A DNA stretch of 62,697 nt. Origin: a bacterium (GTDB lineage Bacteria; Spirochaetota; Leptospiria; Leptospirales; Leptonemataceae). The stretch lies in contig JANSYA010000017.1 in assembly GCA_024742665.1 (NCBI GenBank), positions 1 through 62,697 of the forward strand. The letters are read 5' to 3'. The position numbers and the translations under genes are program-made. Of this stretch, positions 16,988-25,402 are shown piece after piece. A model generated the notes under the pieces. That model made no database searches, was not told where the DNA came from, and saw only the letters and a program-made list of their open reading frames with translations. Positions within the stretch are counted from its first letter, which is position 1. Each line of letters opens with the position of its first letter.

Positions 16988-17746
16988 TCAGTTCGGCGAT
17001 CGCGGCCCCGCCAGAACCGTGACTCCGCGTTTTTCGACCGCCAGCATTTGCGAGAAGAACAGCCCGCGGCCGCCGTTGCGAGTTTTAATTCCCCAGTCAT
17101 CCTGCATTATCTTGATTTCATCATCTTCTTCCAGACCCATTACGACGATGGAAATCACCATGCCGGGTTTGAGTTTATCGCGCACCGGCGTCTTCGCGTA
17201 CGTTGCTATGGAAGGTTCGCAGTGAAAATCAGGCCCGAATCCGTGCCCGACGAAATGCCGACAGGGGAAGAGCCCGCCTTCGTTTAGCGTGGACTCGATC
17301 GCCGCTGCGATTTTTTGCACCGAAACGCCGACACCCGCGGTGGCGACCGCCCGGCGCAGCGTTTCTTTGCCGGTCGCGATGATTTGCCCGTCTCGAACGG
17401 GAGCTTCACCGATCAAATAGGTCCAGCCCTGGTACGCGAAGAGTCCGTCTTTGCGCACGCCGATATGAAAGTTCAGCCAATCGCCGTTTTTCAGATTGCG
17501 ATCCGTCGGCTGCCTGTTATTGATCTCGTCGTTTATGCCGGTCATAACCAGAGCCGGGAAACCCTTGTATCGAAACGCGGACTCCAGGCGATGCCGGGCC
17601 ATCAGTGTTTCGACCTGCGCCTGAATCCGCAGCAGGTTGCGGCCGACCGTTAAATTCGGTTCGACCTCATCGAAACATTCGCTCAGTCGCGCGCAGAGAT
17701 CTACGTACTTTAGCAAATCCTTCGCGCTGTACAGGTGCGCTGTCAT
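16988..17746 (-). CDS. Methionine-aminopeptidase-like (M24) pseudoenzyme
   Basis: A 252-residue protein with the full length and fold of type I methionine aminopeptidase. Landmarks are easy to align: GFPALVMTGIND, NGDWLNFHIG, VGHGFGPDFHCEP and LKPGMVISI. Four of the five metal ligands are replaced: the usual first Asp is His94, the second Asp is Tyr105, the Glu after GM is Val201 and the last Glu is Leu235. The ligand His168 and the catalytic-loop His175 remain, but His79 of the E. coli enzyme is Asn77. It cannot be a normal dinuclear peptidase. It may bind peptides, ribosomes or a new substrate. It stands apart from any translation gene. Confidence 0.85.
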   Translation of the reverse strand: MTAHLYSAKDLLKYVDLCARLSECFDEVEPNLTVGRNLLRIQAQVETLMARHRLESAFRYKGFPALVMTGINDEINNRQPTDRNLKNGDWLNFHIGVRKDGLFAYQGWTYLIGEAPVRDGQIIATGKETLRRAVATAGVGVSVQKIAAAIESTLNEGGLFPCRHFVGHGFGPDFHCEPSIATYAKTPVRDKLKPGMVISIVVMGLEEDDEIKIMQDDWGIKTRNGGRGLFFSQMLAVEKRGVTVLAGPRSPN

Positions 17747-17824
17747 TGGGCGGGCCTGGAGTCGGGGAAGACTTGCGGCGCTGCGGGAAGCACATGCTTC
17801 GCCTGAGTCGTGTTCGAAACGGGT

Positions 17825-18013
17825 TTAGAATTCAAGTCGAATCTCGCCGGCATCGACCAGAAATTGAGCGGTATTCTGAAACGAACGCACCGCGGATTGA
17901 ACGGCGGCGTGTCGATCCTTGCCCGCATTTAGTTCGCGGCGCTCTCGCACTTCGTCCGCGGCGGCCACATCGTCTCTTCCTTCGCTGCGCCCTTCCAGAT
18001 ACGCCCGCCACAA
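17825..18013 (-). CDS. Possible small helical protein
   Basis: A 62-residue frame with the codon bias of neighbouring genes, filling the gap between two minus-strand genes. It encodes a charged helical protein (RSEGRDDVAAADEVRERREL, SAVRSFQNTAQFLVDAGEIR) with no signal peptide. The start at 18013 lies twelve bases after the stop of the lipoprotein at 18026. No family is recognised. The alternative is a chance frame in GC-rich DNA. Confidence 0.4.
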   Translation of the reverse strand: MWRAYLEGRSEGRDDVAAADEVRERRELNAGKDRHAAVQSAVRSFQNTAQFLVDAGEIRLEF

Positions 18014-18025
18014 ATGCCCGAAGAA

Positions 18026-18850
18026 TCAGAACAGGATGTCGAATTTACCCGTCGCCATTTGCTCGCCGAATTTGTAGTGCTCAACGCGATACAAATTCTT
18101 CGGGACTTCGCGTTCTTCGATCGTGCCGTCGCTGCGGGTATGGTACACTTTTTTCGTGCCCTCCCCCATCAGCCGCTCGCCGTCCGATTTGATGGCGTAG
18201 ACGTTGATTGTGACAGTCAGGGATGCGAACTCTTTATCGTACTGCAGTCGCCGCAGATCGGAGATGCGCAGATATTGAAAATCGCGATACCGAACTTCGT
18301 TGTCGCTTTCCAGCATAAAGTACCGCGCCTTCTGCACGTCGAACGAGCCGCTGGCCAGTTGGAAAGGGAAGCCGCCGAAATAATCGACCTTATCATGCTC
18401 CCCACCCAGTTTCGTGGGCAGACCGATCTCTTTGCGCTCAAGATAAGAGCTGCGACTGTCTTCCAGACTGACTCGCTTCAGGAAACTCTGTTCATAGGAA
18501 CCGTCGTCCGCGGCCACGTGAAATACATAGAAAACGTACTCCGCCTGGTAGTCCTTGAGCTTTTTGGGATGATACGCGCGAAAGGTTAATTCGCTGAAAT
18601 TCGCCAGTTGATCGATCCCAATGCTGCCTTCGATGACATTTTTGTACTGTGAATCGTCAGAGTACTGCATGATTTCGCCGACGACGACGTTGCCGATTCC
18701 GCCGCTATAGCTGGCATAGGCGGAATCCTGGGTTTTAACCGGGATGTCTTCGCCGGCCTTCATAAAATCGGGTGTCGACACTGCCGGGAAGCACTGGATC
18801 AGCAGCGCAAAGCCCAGGGGTAACGCAAGCTTGCGTAAAGATATGAACAT
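18026..18850 (-). CDS. Lipoprotein, unknown function
   Basis: A 274-residue protein. The ATG at 18850 has GGAG seven bases ahead and gives a signal peptide MFISLRKLALPLGFALLIQC, lipidated at Cys20. The mature protein is beta-rich and charged (VVVGEIMQYSDDSQYKNVIE, DYQAEYVFYVFHVAADDGSY, YRVEHYKFGEQMATGKFDIL). It repeatedly alternates Tyr and charged residues but no domain is recognised. It is likely at the outer membrane. Confidence 0.7.
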   Translation of the reverse strand: MFISLRKLALPLGFALLIQCFPAVSTPDFMKAGEDIPVKTQDSAYASYSGGIGNVVVGEIMQYSDDSQYKNVIEGSIGIDQLANFSELTFRAYHPKKLKDYQAEYVFYVFHVAADDGSYEQSFLKRVSLEDSRSSYLERKEIGLPTKLGGEHDKVDYFGGFPFQLASGSFDVQKARYFMLESDNEVRYRDFQYLRISDLRRLQYDKEFASLTVTINVYAIKSDGERLMGEGTKKVYHTRSDGTIEEREVPKNLYRVEHYKFGEQMATGKFDILF

Positions 18851-18879
18851 TTTTTTCTCCATGCAATCGGAAATCGGAA

Positions 18880-18907
18880 ATCGGCTCATCGGCTCATCGG
18901 CTCATCG
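18880..18907. repeat. Short tandem repeat upstream of the lipoprotein gene
   Basis: Three copies of ATCGGCTC in direct succession plus a partial fourth, preceded by two copies of ATCGGAA. The repeat lies 30-57 bases ahead of the start codon at 18850, where copy-number change could alter promoter or leader spacing. Confidence 0.75.
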
Positions 18908-19129
18908 CCGGATTCATAAGGGAATCCCAAACACGGAAGCGTCAACTTCAAATACTGTGAATATCGAAATTATCATAAGAATTTCGTACATAACTCCTGA
19001 TGCCTAAGACTCTATAAATCATACTTAAAACAGCTTCGAAAACGCCGGCAGCTGAAATACGGAGCCCGGGCCGGCATATTTCGTTGACGATTTCGTCGAG
19101 ACCGCGCGAAATCTCCTCCGGCCACTGCA

Positions 19130-19657
19130 ATGTTCGAGAAAATCAACCGGATCCTCGGATTGTCAAAGCGAGTAGCACCCGCCGATTTTTCGGGGCAGCC
19201 TCTGCAAAAACGAGGAAGAAAACACGTCTATTTACATTTTCTGGATGTGCCGGGACCGGAGGAGCGGCAGGGCAAGACCTCTTTGCACATCACGGCCTTC
19301 CCATCCTTCGAAGAATATCAATCCTTTGCCATTGATCCTGACCGCAGTCCGGGTCGCGTCGATCGAATCGTCAGTCCGAATCTGTGGTATGCGGCGATCG
19401 ATCTGGCCGAAGGAGAACCGGACCTGACGCCGAAACAAAAAGGGGCGCGCCTGATGCCTCTCCTGCGCCGGGATTCCATCCGCGTCTCTCAAAAAGCCTT
19501 CGCCGAAATCGCGGCCACGCTGCGATCATTGTCCGGCGATCTTCCAGACTACAGCGACGTGGACCAGGCCGTGCAGGACCACTGGCTGCATGCGATTCCC
19601 AGAGCGCCCGGCAGCGGCGCCCGGATCAGCCTGTCCTTTCGCAAAATTCTGGATTGA
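19130..19657 (+). CDS. Unknown cytoplasmic protein
   Basis: A 175-residue soluble protein. It begins with a basic helical segment (MFEKINRILGLSKRV), then a mixed alpha/beta region (KHVYLHFLDVPGPEERQGKT, LWYAAIDLAEGEPDLTPKQK) and an amphipathic helix (VSQKAFAEIAATLRSLSGDL). No domain is recognised. It starts a two-gene plus-strand unit with the protein at 19665, seven bases downstream. Confidence 0.6.
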   Translation: MFEKINRILGLSKRVAPADFSGQPLQKRGRKHVYLHFLDVPGPEERQGKTSLHITAFPSFEEYQSFAIDPDRSPGRVDRIVSPNLWYAAIDLAEGEPDLTPKQKGARLMPLLRRDSIRVSQKAFAEIAATLRSLSGDLPDYSDVDQAVQDHWLHAIPRAPGSGARISLSFRKILD

Positions 19658-19664
19658 TCACAGA

Positions 19665-20282
19665 ATGGCCTGGTCTGAATTCTTGAACAGAATCTTTCGC
19701 GGGCGCGAAGATCCGTACGCCTATCTTTCCGATTCGATCCGAGAACGCGATAGTTTCCCGACGGTACGGGACTGGCTGAACTTCGTTTACGATTCGATTC
19801 CCGACGTCCACGAGATTCAGCCCGGGACCCTGGCCCGCCTGAAGCTGAGACTGCGCCATCACTACGGCGCCGAGTACATAATCATTCGCGAGGACTACGA
19901 CGAACACATCGAATTCTGGACCCGCATGCGCGATCGTTTTCCGAACTGCCCGGAGCTGGTTGTTATCCTGGCGGATACCTGCGCCCTGGCCGGCCGGTCG
20001 CGCCTTGCGATGGAATTGTGCTTTGAGGGACTGGAGCGGGAGCCCGGCTTGCTGAGCGAGTACGGCGGAGATTTATACGATATGGCTCGCGAAGAAGGCC
20101 AGGAGTTCGTATTTCGCCACGACTTCGTTTCGATTCTCCAGGCCTATACCGATTATGATGAAGATACGGAAGAGTACCTGATGGAAATCGCGGCGCCGTA
20201 CGCTGATCGTCCAAAATATCGGAACGTGATTCGCTCCGCCCTCATGCGCGTGTACGGCGAAGCGCGCGACTGGTTCCCGTAA
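19665..20282 (+). CDS. TPR-like helical protein
   Basis: A 205-residue protein. The start at 19665 lies seven bases after the preceding stop; the longer frame overlaps that gene. The helices HIEFWTRMRDRFPNCPELVV, LADTCALAGRSRLAMELCFE and GLEREPGLLSEYGGDLYDMA have the spacing of tetratricopeptide repeats. The C-terminal third (VSILQAYTDYDEDTEEYLME) is acidic. It is presumably an adaptor working with the protein at 19130. It converges on the LRR gene at 20339. Confidence 0.6.
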   Translation: MAWSEFLNRIFRGREDPYAYLSDSIRERDSFPTVRDWLNFVYDSIPDVHEIQPGTLARLKLRLRHHYGAEYIIIREDYDEHIEFWTRMRDRFPNCPELVVILADTCALAGRSRLAMELCFEGLEREPGLLSEYGGDLYDMAREEGQEFVFRHDFVSILQAYTDYDEDTEEYLMEIAAPYADRPKYRNVIRSALMRVYGEARDWFP

Positions 20283-20338
20283 ATTATGCGCCGGCTTCGC
20301 GATTCGCCTGCGGACCCGGTCGCGGCGGCACCGCCGGA

Positions 20339-21592
20339 TTAAAGCGGGCGTATGTCTTCGTCCGTCCGCAATCGCCTCTGGCGATGCCGGGGCAAAGACG
20401 CGCGGAAGCTCGCGGGCACCTTCGTGGAATCAATCCAGATCGTGTCTATTTTTCGCAGTTCCAAATACTCCCGCGGGATTTCTTGAATGGGATTGCCGCT
20501 CAAATATAACTTTTCTAAATTCGGCCAGGGACGCCACACAGTGTCCGGCAGCGGCGGCAAAGTTTCGATGCGATTGTTTGAAAGACGCAGGCTGCGCAGC
20601 TGATCAAGCTGAAATACTCCCGGATCAATAGATTCGAGGCGATTGTCAGTCAGGTCGATCCATTGTAAGTCCGACATTTCGGAAAGACCCGGCGGCCATT
20701 CCTTGAGCCCGTTGCTCGATAGAGACAGCGACCACAGGCGCTTTAGTTTTCGAAAGCTATCGGGGAAATTTTCCAGCTGACATCCGCGCAGGCTGAGATG
20801 CTCCAGGGCGCTCAGCCTGCCAATCGATTTCGGCAGGCTTCGGATCGCGTTGCCCGAAAGAGTGATCCCTCTGAGTCGGGACATCTCCAGGAGCACGTTC
20901 GGAAACCCCTCTAACTTGTTATTATAGAAACGTGCGGACTGTAACTCAGGCAGTGCGGCGAGCTCCGGGGGGATGCTTTGAATCCGCGCATCGCTGATAT
21001 CCAGCACAACCAGTCCGCGCATGTTCGCGATCCCGGACGGAATTTCCTGGATCGCGCTCTTATGAATCCTCAGCTCCTCCAGATTCTCCAGCTTCAAAAC
21101 GCCGGCGGGCACCGCCTGCAGGGGCAGGTCTTCGATCTCCAGCCGGCGCAGCCGCCGCAATTTCTGAAAAGAGAACTGGATCCGCGCCCGGTTTCCAGTC
21201 TGACCAGAAGAATGAAGCGTCAGCGTGCGGAGATTTTCCAGCTCGCCGATGGCGGGAATCAGCGCGTCGCTTTCGAAGAGCTGTAGATCGAGCAGCTTCA
21301 GCTGTTTTAATCCGGAAATTTCGGGCGGCAGCCGCAGCGCTCCGATTACAACGAGTTCTTCCAGATTCTTCAGCCGGCCGATCGCAGGCGACACGGTATC
21401 GCCCGACCCCAGGACCAGGCGGCGAACCGCGTCGGGCGCGGCGAGGGCCGATTCCAGGTCCGTAAAGCTGAAAGGCCTTTCGGGTATTTCGACGTCCTCG
21501 GAGCAGGCAGGCGCGAAAATGAATGCGATCGCAGCAAACAGAATCAAACACGCGATCAATACAAGCCGACGCAAAAGGCAATCTCCAGACAT
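20339..21592 (-). CDS. Leucine-rich-repeat lipoprotein
   Basis: A 417-residue protein starting at ATG 21592, which gives a signal peptide ending FAPAC (lipidation site). The body is about 14 leucine-rich repeats of the 23-residue bacterial type: LKQLKLLDLQLFESDALIPA, LSALEHLSLRGCQLENFPDS, LDQLRSLRLSNNRIETLPPL. LRR solenoids bind proteins or glycans; in leptospires they are often surface-exposed. It is the last gene of the long minus-strand block containing the MoxR-bpX system, 37 bases after the RDD gene. Confidence 0.85.
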   Translation of the reverse strand: MSGDCLLRRLVLIACLILFAAIAFIFAPACSEDVEIPERPFSFTDLESALAAPDAVRRLVLGSGDTVSPAIGRLKNLEELVVIGALRLPPEISGLKQLKLLDLQLFESDALIPAIGELENLRTLTLHSSGQTGNRARIQFSFQKLRRLRRLEIEDLPLQAVPAGVLKLENLEELRIHKSAIQEIPSGIANMRGLVVLDISDARIQSIPPELAALPELQSARFYNNKLEGFPNVLLEMSRLRGITLSGNAIRSLPKSIGRLSALEHLSLRGCQLENFPDSFRKLKRLWSLSLSSNGLKEWPPGLSEMSDLQWIDLTDNRLESIDPGVFQLDQLRSLRLSNNRIETLPPLPDTVWRPWPNLEKLYLSGNPIQEIPREYLELRKIDTIWIDSTKVPASFRASLPRHRQRRLRTDEDIRPL

Positions 21593-21629
21593 ATTCGAAC
21601 AGAGCGGACGCAAGCCCGCGCCGACGCCC

Positions 21630-22601
21630 TCATTTGCGCCGTCGCTCCAGCTCCCATTCGCCGATGGTTTTGCGGGCCTGGTCGGTTTCGGTGATTCTCG
21701 CAAAGCCGAGATCGAAGCCGCGAACGATCGTAAAGCTCAGGCGGCGGGTTTGTAGAATAAAGGGCGCGTCCCCTACCAGGCGCGCGTAGATCGCCGGCAG
21801 CTTCTCTTTGAGTTCTGCCGGCGGCACATTCGACTGCAGCGCGATCGAAATATCGCCGACCGCATTCGAATCTTCTGTTGATATGCCGCTGTAGACGGAC
21901 GCGTAACGCACCTCGTCGAAGGACATTACGCTCGCCTGCACGGCTCCCAGTCTTTTCGTTAAGCTCTGCACCGGAACCCTGGTGAGATTGTTCACACCGA
22001 CCGCGACAACGAACAGGATCAGCATCGCATACCCCGCGTGAATATGCCACGACTCCTTGCGCAGCGGGCGATTCTCTTCATAACCGGCGTCGCATGCGAT
22101 CACAATTGAGCCCACGGCGAAATCATGCAGCACCCGGCGATTGTCCCGATTAAATATATAATAATACACCACGCCGAGCAGGCCGGCGAATAAGATCAAC
22201 GAGATCGCCAGGAGTAGAATCGGCGAGCTGTCGTTCACCGGTATTTCCAGGCCGTTCAGTTGAAAGGGCACGATCAGAATCGCGGCTCTCAGAAAAGAGG
22301 CCCCGGGCGACAGCGCCTCGCCGTCCAGACGCACAACCCGCAGTCCGAGCAGACGCTTCCCGAAGGTCTGACCGCCGCCGACGGCGCTATTCAAGATGCC
22401 GAAGTACAGCAGGCCCAGGGCGACGCCGAAGAGCCGGCCGTAATCTCCGAGGGAAACGAAAAAATCGTAGAAGGCGAATCCCAGGCAGAAAAGCGGCACG
22501 CTCAGAACGATAACGTCGATGAGGAGCGCGAAGAAGCGCCGCGAATAGCCCGGCCTCAAATCACGCAATTCCGGCGAAGCTTGTATCTCTTTATGATTCA
22601 C
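21630..22601 (-). CDS. RDD-family membrane protein
   Basis: A 323-residue protein. Residues about 18-175 form an RDD domain: an Arg at YSRRFFALLIDVIVLSVPLF, the GGGQTFGKRLLGLRVVRLDG loop, and a conserved Asp in RRVLHDFAVGSIVI, with three to four membrane helices. A fifth helix (AGYAMLILFVVAVGVNNLT) leads to a soluble C-terminal domain of about 110 residues that is not part of the usual family. RDD proteins are poorly understood, some linked to ion transport. It follows the bpX protein by 98 bases and is probably cotranscribed. Confidence 0.8.
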   Translation of the reverse strand: MNHKEIQASPELRDLRPGYSRRFFALLIDVIVLSVPLFCLGFAFYDFFVSLGDYGRLFGVALGLLYFGILNSAVGGGQTFGKRLLGLRVVRLDGEALSPGASFLRAAILIVPFQLNGLEIPVNDSSPILLLAISLILFAGLLGVVYYYIFNRDNRRVLHDFAVGSIVIACDAGYEENRPLRKESWHIHAGYAMLILFVVAVGVNNLTRVPVQSLTKRLGAVQASVMSFDEVRYASVYSGISTEDSNAVGDISIALQSNVPPAELKEKLPAIYARLVGDAPFILQTRRLSFTIVRGFDLGFARITETDQARKTIGEWELERRRK

Positions 22602-22699
22602 GATTTCAGAGTCTGCGAGACTGAATTTCCCGTCAGCTACAAAACAAAGCGAATTTATACCGCGACCGGCGCGGGCAAGTGCTGGACAGTAACTCGCGG

Positions 22700-25402
22700 C
22701 TACTCCGGGGCGATTGCGAACACTGCGCCGGTGCGGCGATCATAGGTCAGAACGCGTCCGTCGCGAACCGCGATCGTCAAAATCGGCCCCGACCAGCGCA
22801 GACCGATCGGAGATTCCTGATCGTCTGCGCGAAGATTTGCAATTTCGATGCGTTTGTTGATCGCGCCTGTCGTGTCGAAGTGCAGCACCATTCGCCGAAT
22901 TTTATAATCGCCGTTCGCATCGGGCGCACTCGCGAATTCACCGGCCAGGGCGAGTTCGTGATCGCCGACTGCCAGAGCCAGAATTCGCAGGCACTGTTCG
23001 CTCTTCGCTTCCAGGCGATCGGTCTTCCAGATAGAAGATTCGCCCGCGATTTCGAGCGCCGAGTGCGGGATCAGATCGCTGCCGGCCGCGACTTCGCCCG
23101 GCGCACCCGGCGTAAAAAATAAAACTCCGCCGGAACCGAGCGCATAACCCGGCGCATAACGCCGGCCGGATTTAGATTTCGCGGTAATGCGATCGGCCAG
23201 ACGCAAATCCGGCAGCGCGTAGCGGTACAACTCATAGCAGGCCACCTGTTCCGAAAAAGAATCCGGGGGCAGCGCCAGACATTCCAGCCAGCCCGGTTGG
23301 CGAAGCAGATCGCGGGTTTCCATTTCGACGCTCCACAGGGAGCGAAAGCCGGGAGACTGCACGTCGATGGCATGCACCCGGCGCTGGTCCGCCACAAACC
23401 AGACGTTGCCGTCATAGCCGTCACAATGATGCTCCAGCTGAGCGACGCACCAGCTGCGAGCGACCCGCTGCGAAAGATCCAGGCGCGTCAGGCGCGCATC
23501 CGTGCCGGCACGAGCCAGGGCCAGCGCCCGCGCGCCGCTATCGGCCAGGACTAAACGCTCGGCGGGACAGTCAAACACTGCCAGGGGTCGGCCCGTCGCG
23601 TCGCTCAGACGCACGCCCTGCTCCCCGGAAGCGATCAGCAGCCGTCCATCCGGCAGCGCGACCGCGTCGTGCACGGGGAGAATTCCGTCGGCGTCCGAAT
23701 AATAATCGCTGCCGTCGAATTCGCGCCTGGTTTCGACGGACTTCGGTTTGAGCCGCCGCAGGTCTTCGCGGAAGGCCCGGTCAAAGGAACGCTCCGCCAG
23801 CTTTTCGAAAGGTCCGCTCAATTCCCCCGCGGCAATCAAACGCGCCGCCTTCCGGGAGTACGCGCCGGCGATCGTGCCACCCTCTTTCGGAAACTTAAGC
23901 AGTTCCTCCAGCAGGATCGACGCGTGTTCGGAGGCGAGCAGCGCGGCGGCGCCCTCTTCGTTTTCGGTGAAAATCAATCGGCGAGCGAGAGCGCGCGCGC
24001 CGGGGCGACCGCCTACCGCCACGCCGAGATCCAGCACTTCGCGCAGGCGAATGTCGTCGCCCGTATTGCGTATGACTTCCGCGGCCTTCGCATAGGCGCC
24101 CGCGGCCACCAGGCGATCCGCCCACAGCGAACGCAACACCTGGCTTTGCTCGATCTCTGCGGCTCGCTCCAGGCGCGTGACCGCGTCGGAAAAGGCCCCG
24201 TGCAGAATCGCCTGGGCGACGGCCCGTTCCTGATCGCCGGCCAAAAACCACAGACGCACAACGAGCCCGGCGGGTAGATCCCGGGCTTCGGCCGTACGCG
24301 CGGCTTCTTCCAGCATGCCGTGTTCTTCCAACAGGGCGACGGCTCGCTCCGCTTCGTCCAGGAGCTCCGCCAGCACGAAGGCCGCCTCTTTCCAGCGCCC
24401 TTCCCGCAGCAAACGTTCCAGCGCCTGTTCGTAGCGTTGCTGTAGCGCGGCGGCCAGGCGATCCGAAATCGAGCCGATGGCGACGCCGCCCCGGGTAAAC
24501 AGGTCCAGCGAAGCGCGGGGACCGAAACCGCCGAAGCTCGTCGCCGCCGAAGCGTCTCCGGAACTTCGGCCCGGAGCGTGACGCAGCGCGTTTTCCAGAT
24601 CGCCGCGCTCGAACATGGCCAGCACCCGCTTTAAGTAGGCCGAGTGCATCAGGCCGAAGAGATTCAAAAAATCCAGCCGCTCGACTATGGCCGGCCAGAT
24701 CGAGCGCCGTTTCTTCGGGCTGTCTCCAATTCGCTTAATATTCTCTGATGTTGTATTAGCGGGGCCGGCCTGTTCCTGGACCTTCGCCCGCAGGCGATTC
24801 GCGAAGCGCAGCAGTCGCGTGGCGCCGCTCAGCAGGCCGCCGACGATTCCGCCGACTTCGACCGGCACGCCGGATCGCCGCAGACCTTTGAGCAGCGTCC
24901 AGAAATCAGGCGCGCGGCGAATGCCCAAAACTTCGTGCGGCTTTTTCGACGCGGCCTGCACGATCTCGGTTTCCGTCGCCGGCAATTTCGGAAAGCGCGC
25001 CTCGATAATGCGAAAGGCCGGCAGCTCCAGCCACCCGGAAAGGTCTACCGGCGTCGCGTCGCGCTGCGGATCGATCGTACGGAGTTCGCCCCGGCAGTAG
25101 CGGCTGACGCTGCCGGGGGCGAATTCCGTCAGCGGCCCCTGCATGCTCAGCGGCGTCGCCAGATAGCGTCCTTCTTCCAGAATGAACGGCGCGCCCGGAG
25201 CAGACTCCGCGCGGATGCGTATCGGCTCCGGCAAAAATAAGATCCAGTCGTCCTGGTCGGCGAAGAGCCGCACGCCGGGAGAATACAGCGCCGCGATCTG
25301 CTCCTGCGCCCGACGTGTATTTCGCGGGCGAGACGCCGCGCCGTAAAACACGAAACCCGAGGCGAGCACCGACCCGCGATATAAAAGCCGCAGCGGTTTC
25401 AA
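22700..25402 (-). CDS. bpX6-like ternary-system protein with helical solenoid and beta-propeller
   Basis: A 900-residue protein. The N-terminal 110 residues (RLLYRGSVLASGFVFYG, DWILFLPEPIRIRAESAPG) resemble the bpX6 domain of MoxR-vWA-beta-propeller ternary systems; the exact bpX number is from memory. The middle (about 320-560) is a TPR-like solenoid (GRWKEAAFVLAELLDEAERA, LVAAGAYAKAAEVIRNTGDD). The C-terminal 300 residues are beta-propeller blades (HDAVALPDGRLLIASGEQGV, RILALAVGDHELALAGEFAS, VRDGRVLTYDRRTGAVFAIA). It lacks a signal peptide. It overlaps the upstream gene by four bases (ATGA) and is the third component of the ternary complex driven by the MoxR ATPase. Confidence 0.8.
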   Translation of the reverse strand: MKPLRLLYRGSVLASGFVFYGAASRPRNTRRAQEQIAALYSPGVRLFADQDDWILFLPEPIRIRAESAPGAPFILEEGRYLATPLSMQGPLTEFAPGSVSRYCRGELRTIDPQRDATPVDLSGWLELPAFRIIEARFPKLPATETEIVQAASKKPHEVLGIRRAPDFWTLLKGLRRSGVPVEVGGIVGGLLSGATRLLRFANRLRAKVQEQAGPANTTSENIKRIGDSPKKRRSIWPAIVERLDFLNLFGLMHSAYLKRVLAMFERGDLENALRHAPGRSSGDASAATSFGGFGPRASLDLFTRGGVAIGSISDRLAAALQQRYEQALERLLREGRWKEAAFVLAELLDEAERAVALLEEHGMLEEAARTAEARDLPAGLVVRLWFLAGDQERAVAQAILHGAFSDAVTRLERAAEIEQSQVLRSLWADRLVAAGAYAKAAEVIRNTGDDIRLREVLDLGVAVGGRPGARALARRLIFTENEEGAAALLASEHASILLEELLKFPKEGGTIAGAYSRKAARLIAAGELSGPFEKLAERSFDRAFREDLRRLKPKSVETRREFDGSDYYSDADGILPVHDAVALPDGRLLIASGEQGVRLSDATGRPLAVFDCPAERLVLADSGARALALARAGTDARLTRLDLSQRVARSWCVAQLEHHCDGYDGNVWFVADQRRVHAIDVQSPGFRSLWSVEMETRDLLRQPGWLECLALPPDSFSEQVACYELYRYALPDLRLADRITAKSKSGRRYAPGYALGSGGVLFFTPGAPGEVAAGSDLIPHSALEIAGESSIWKTDRLEAKSEQCLRILALAVGDHELALAGEFASAPDANGDYKIRRMVLHFDTTGAINKRIEIANLRADDQESPIGLRWSGPILTIAVRDGRVLTYDRRTGAVFAIAPE

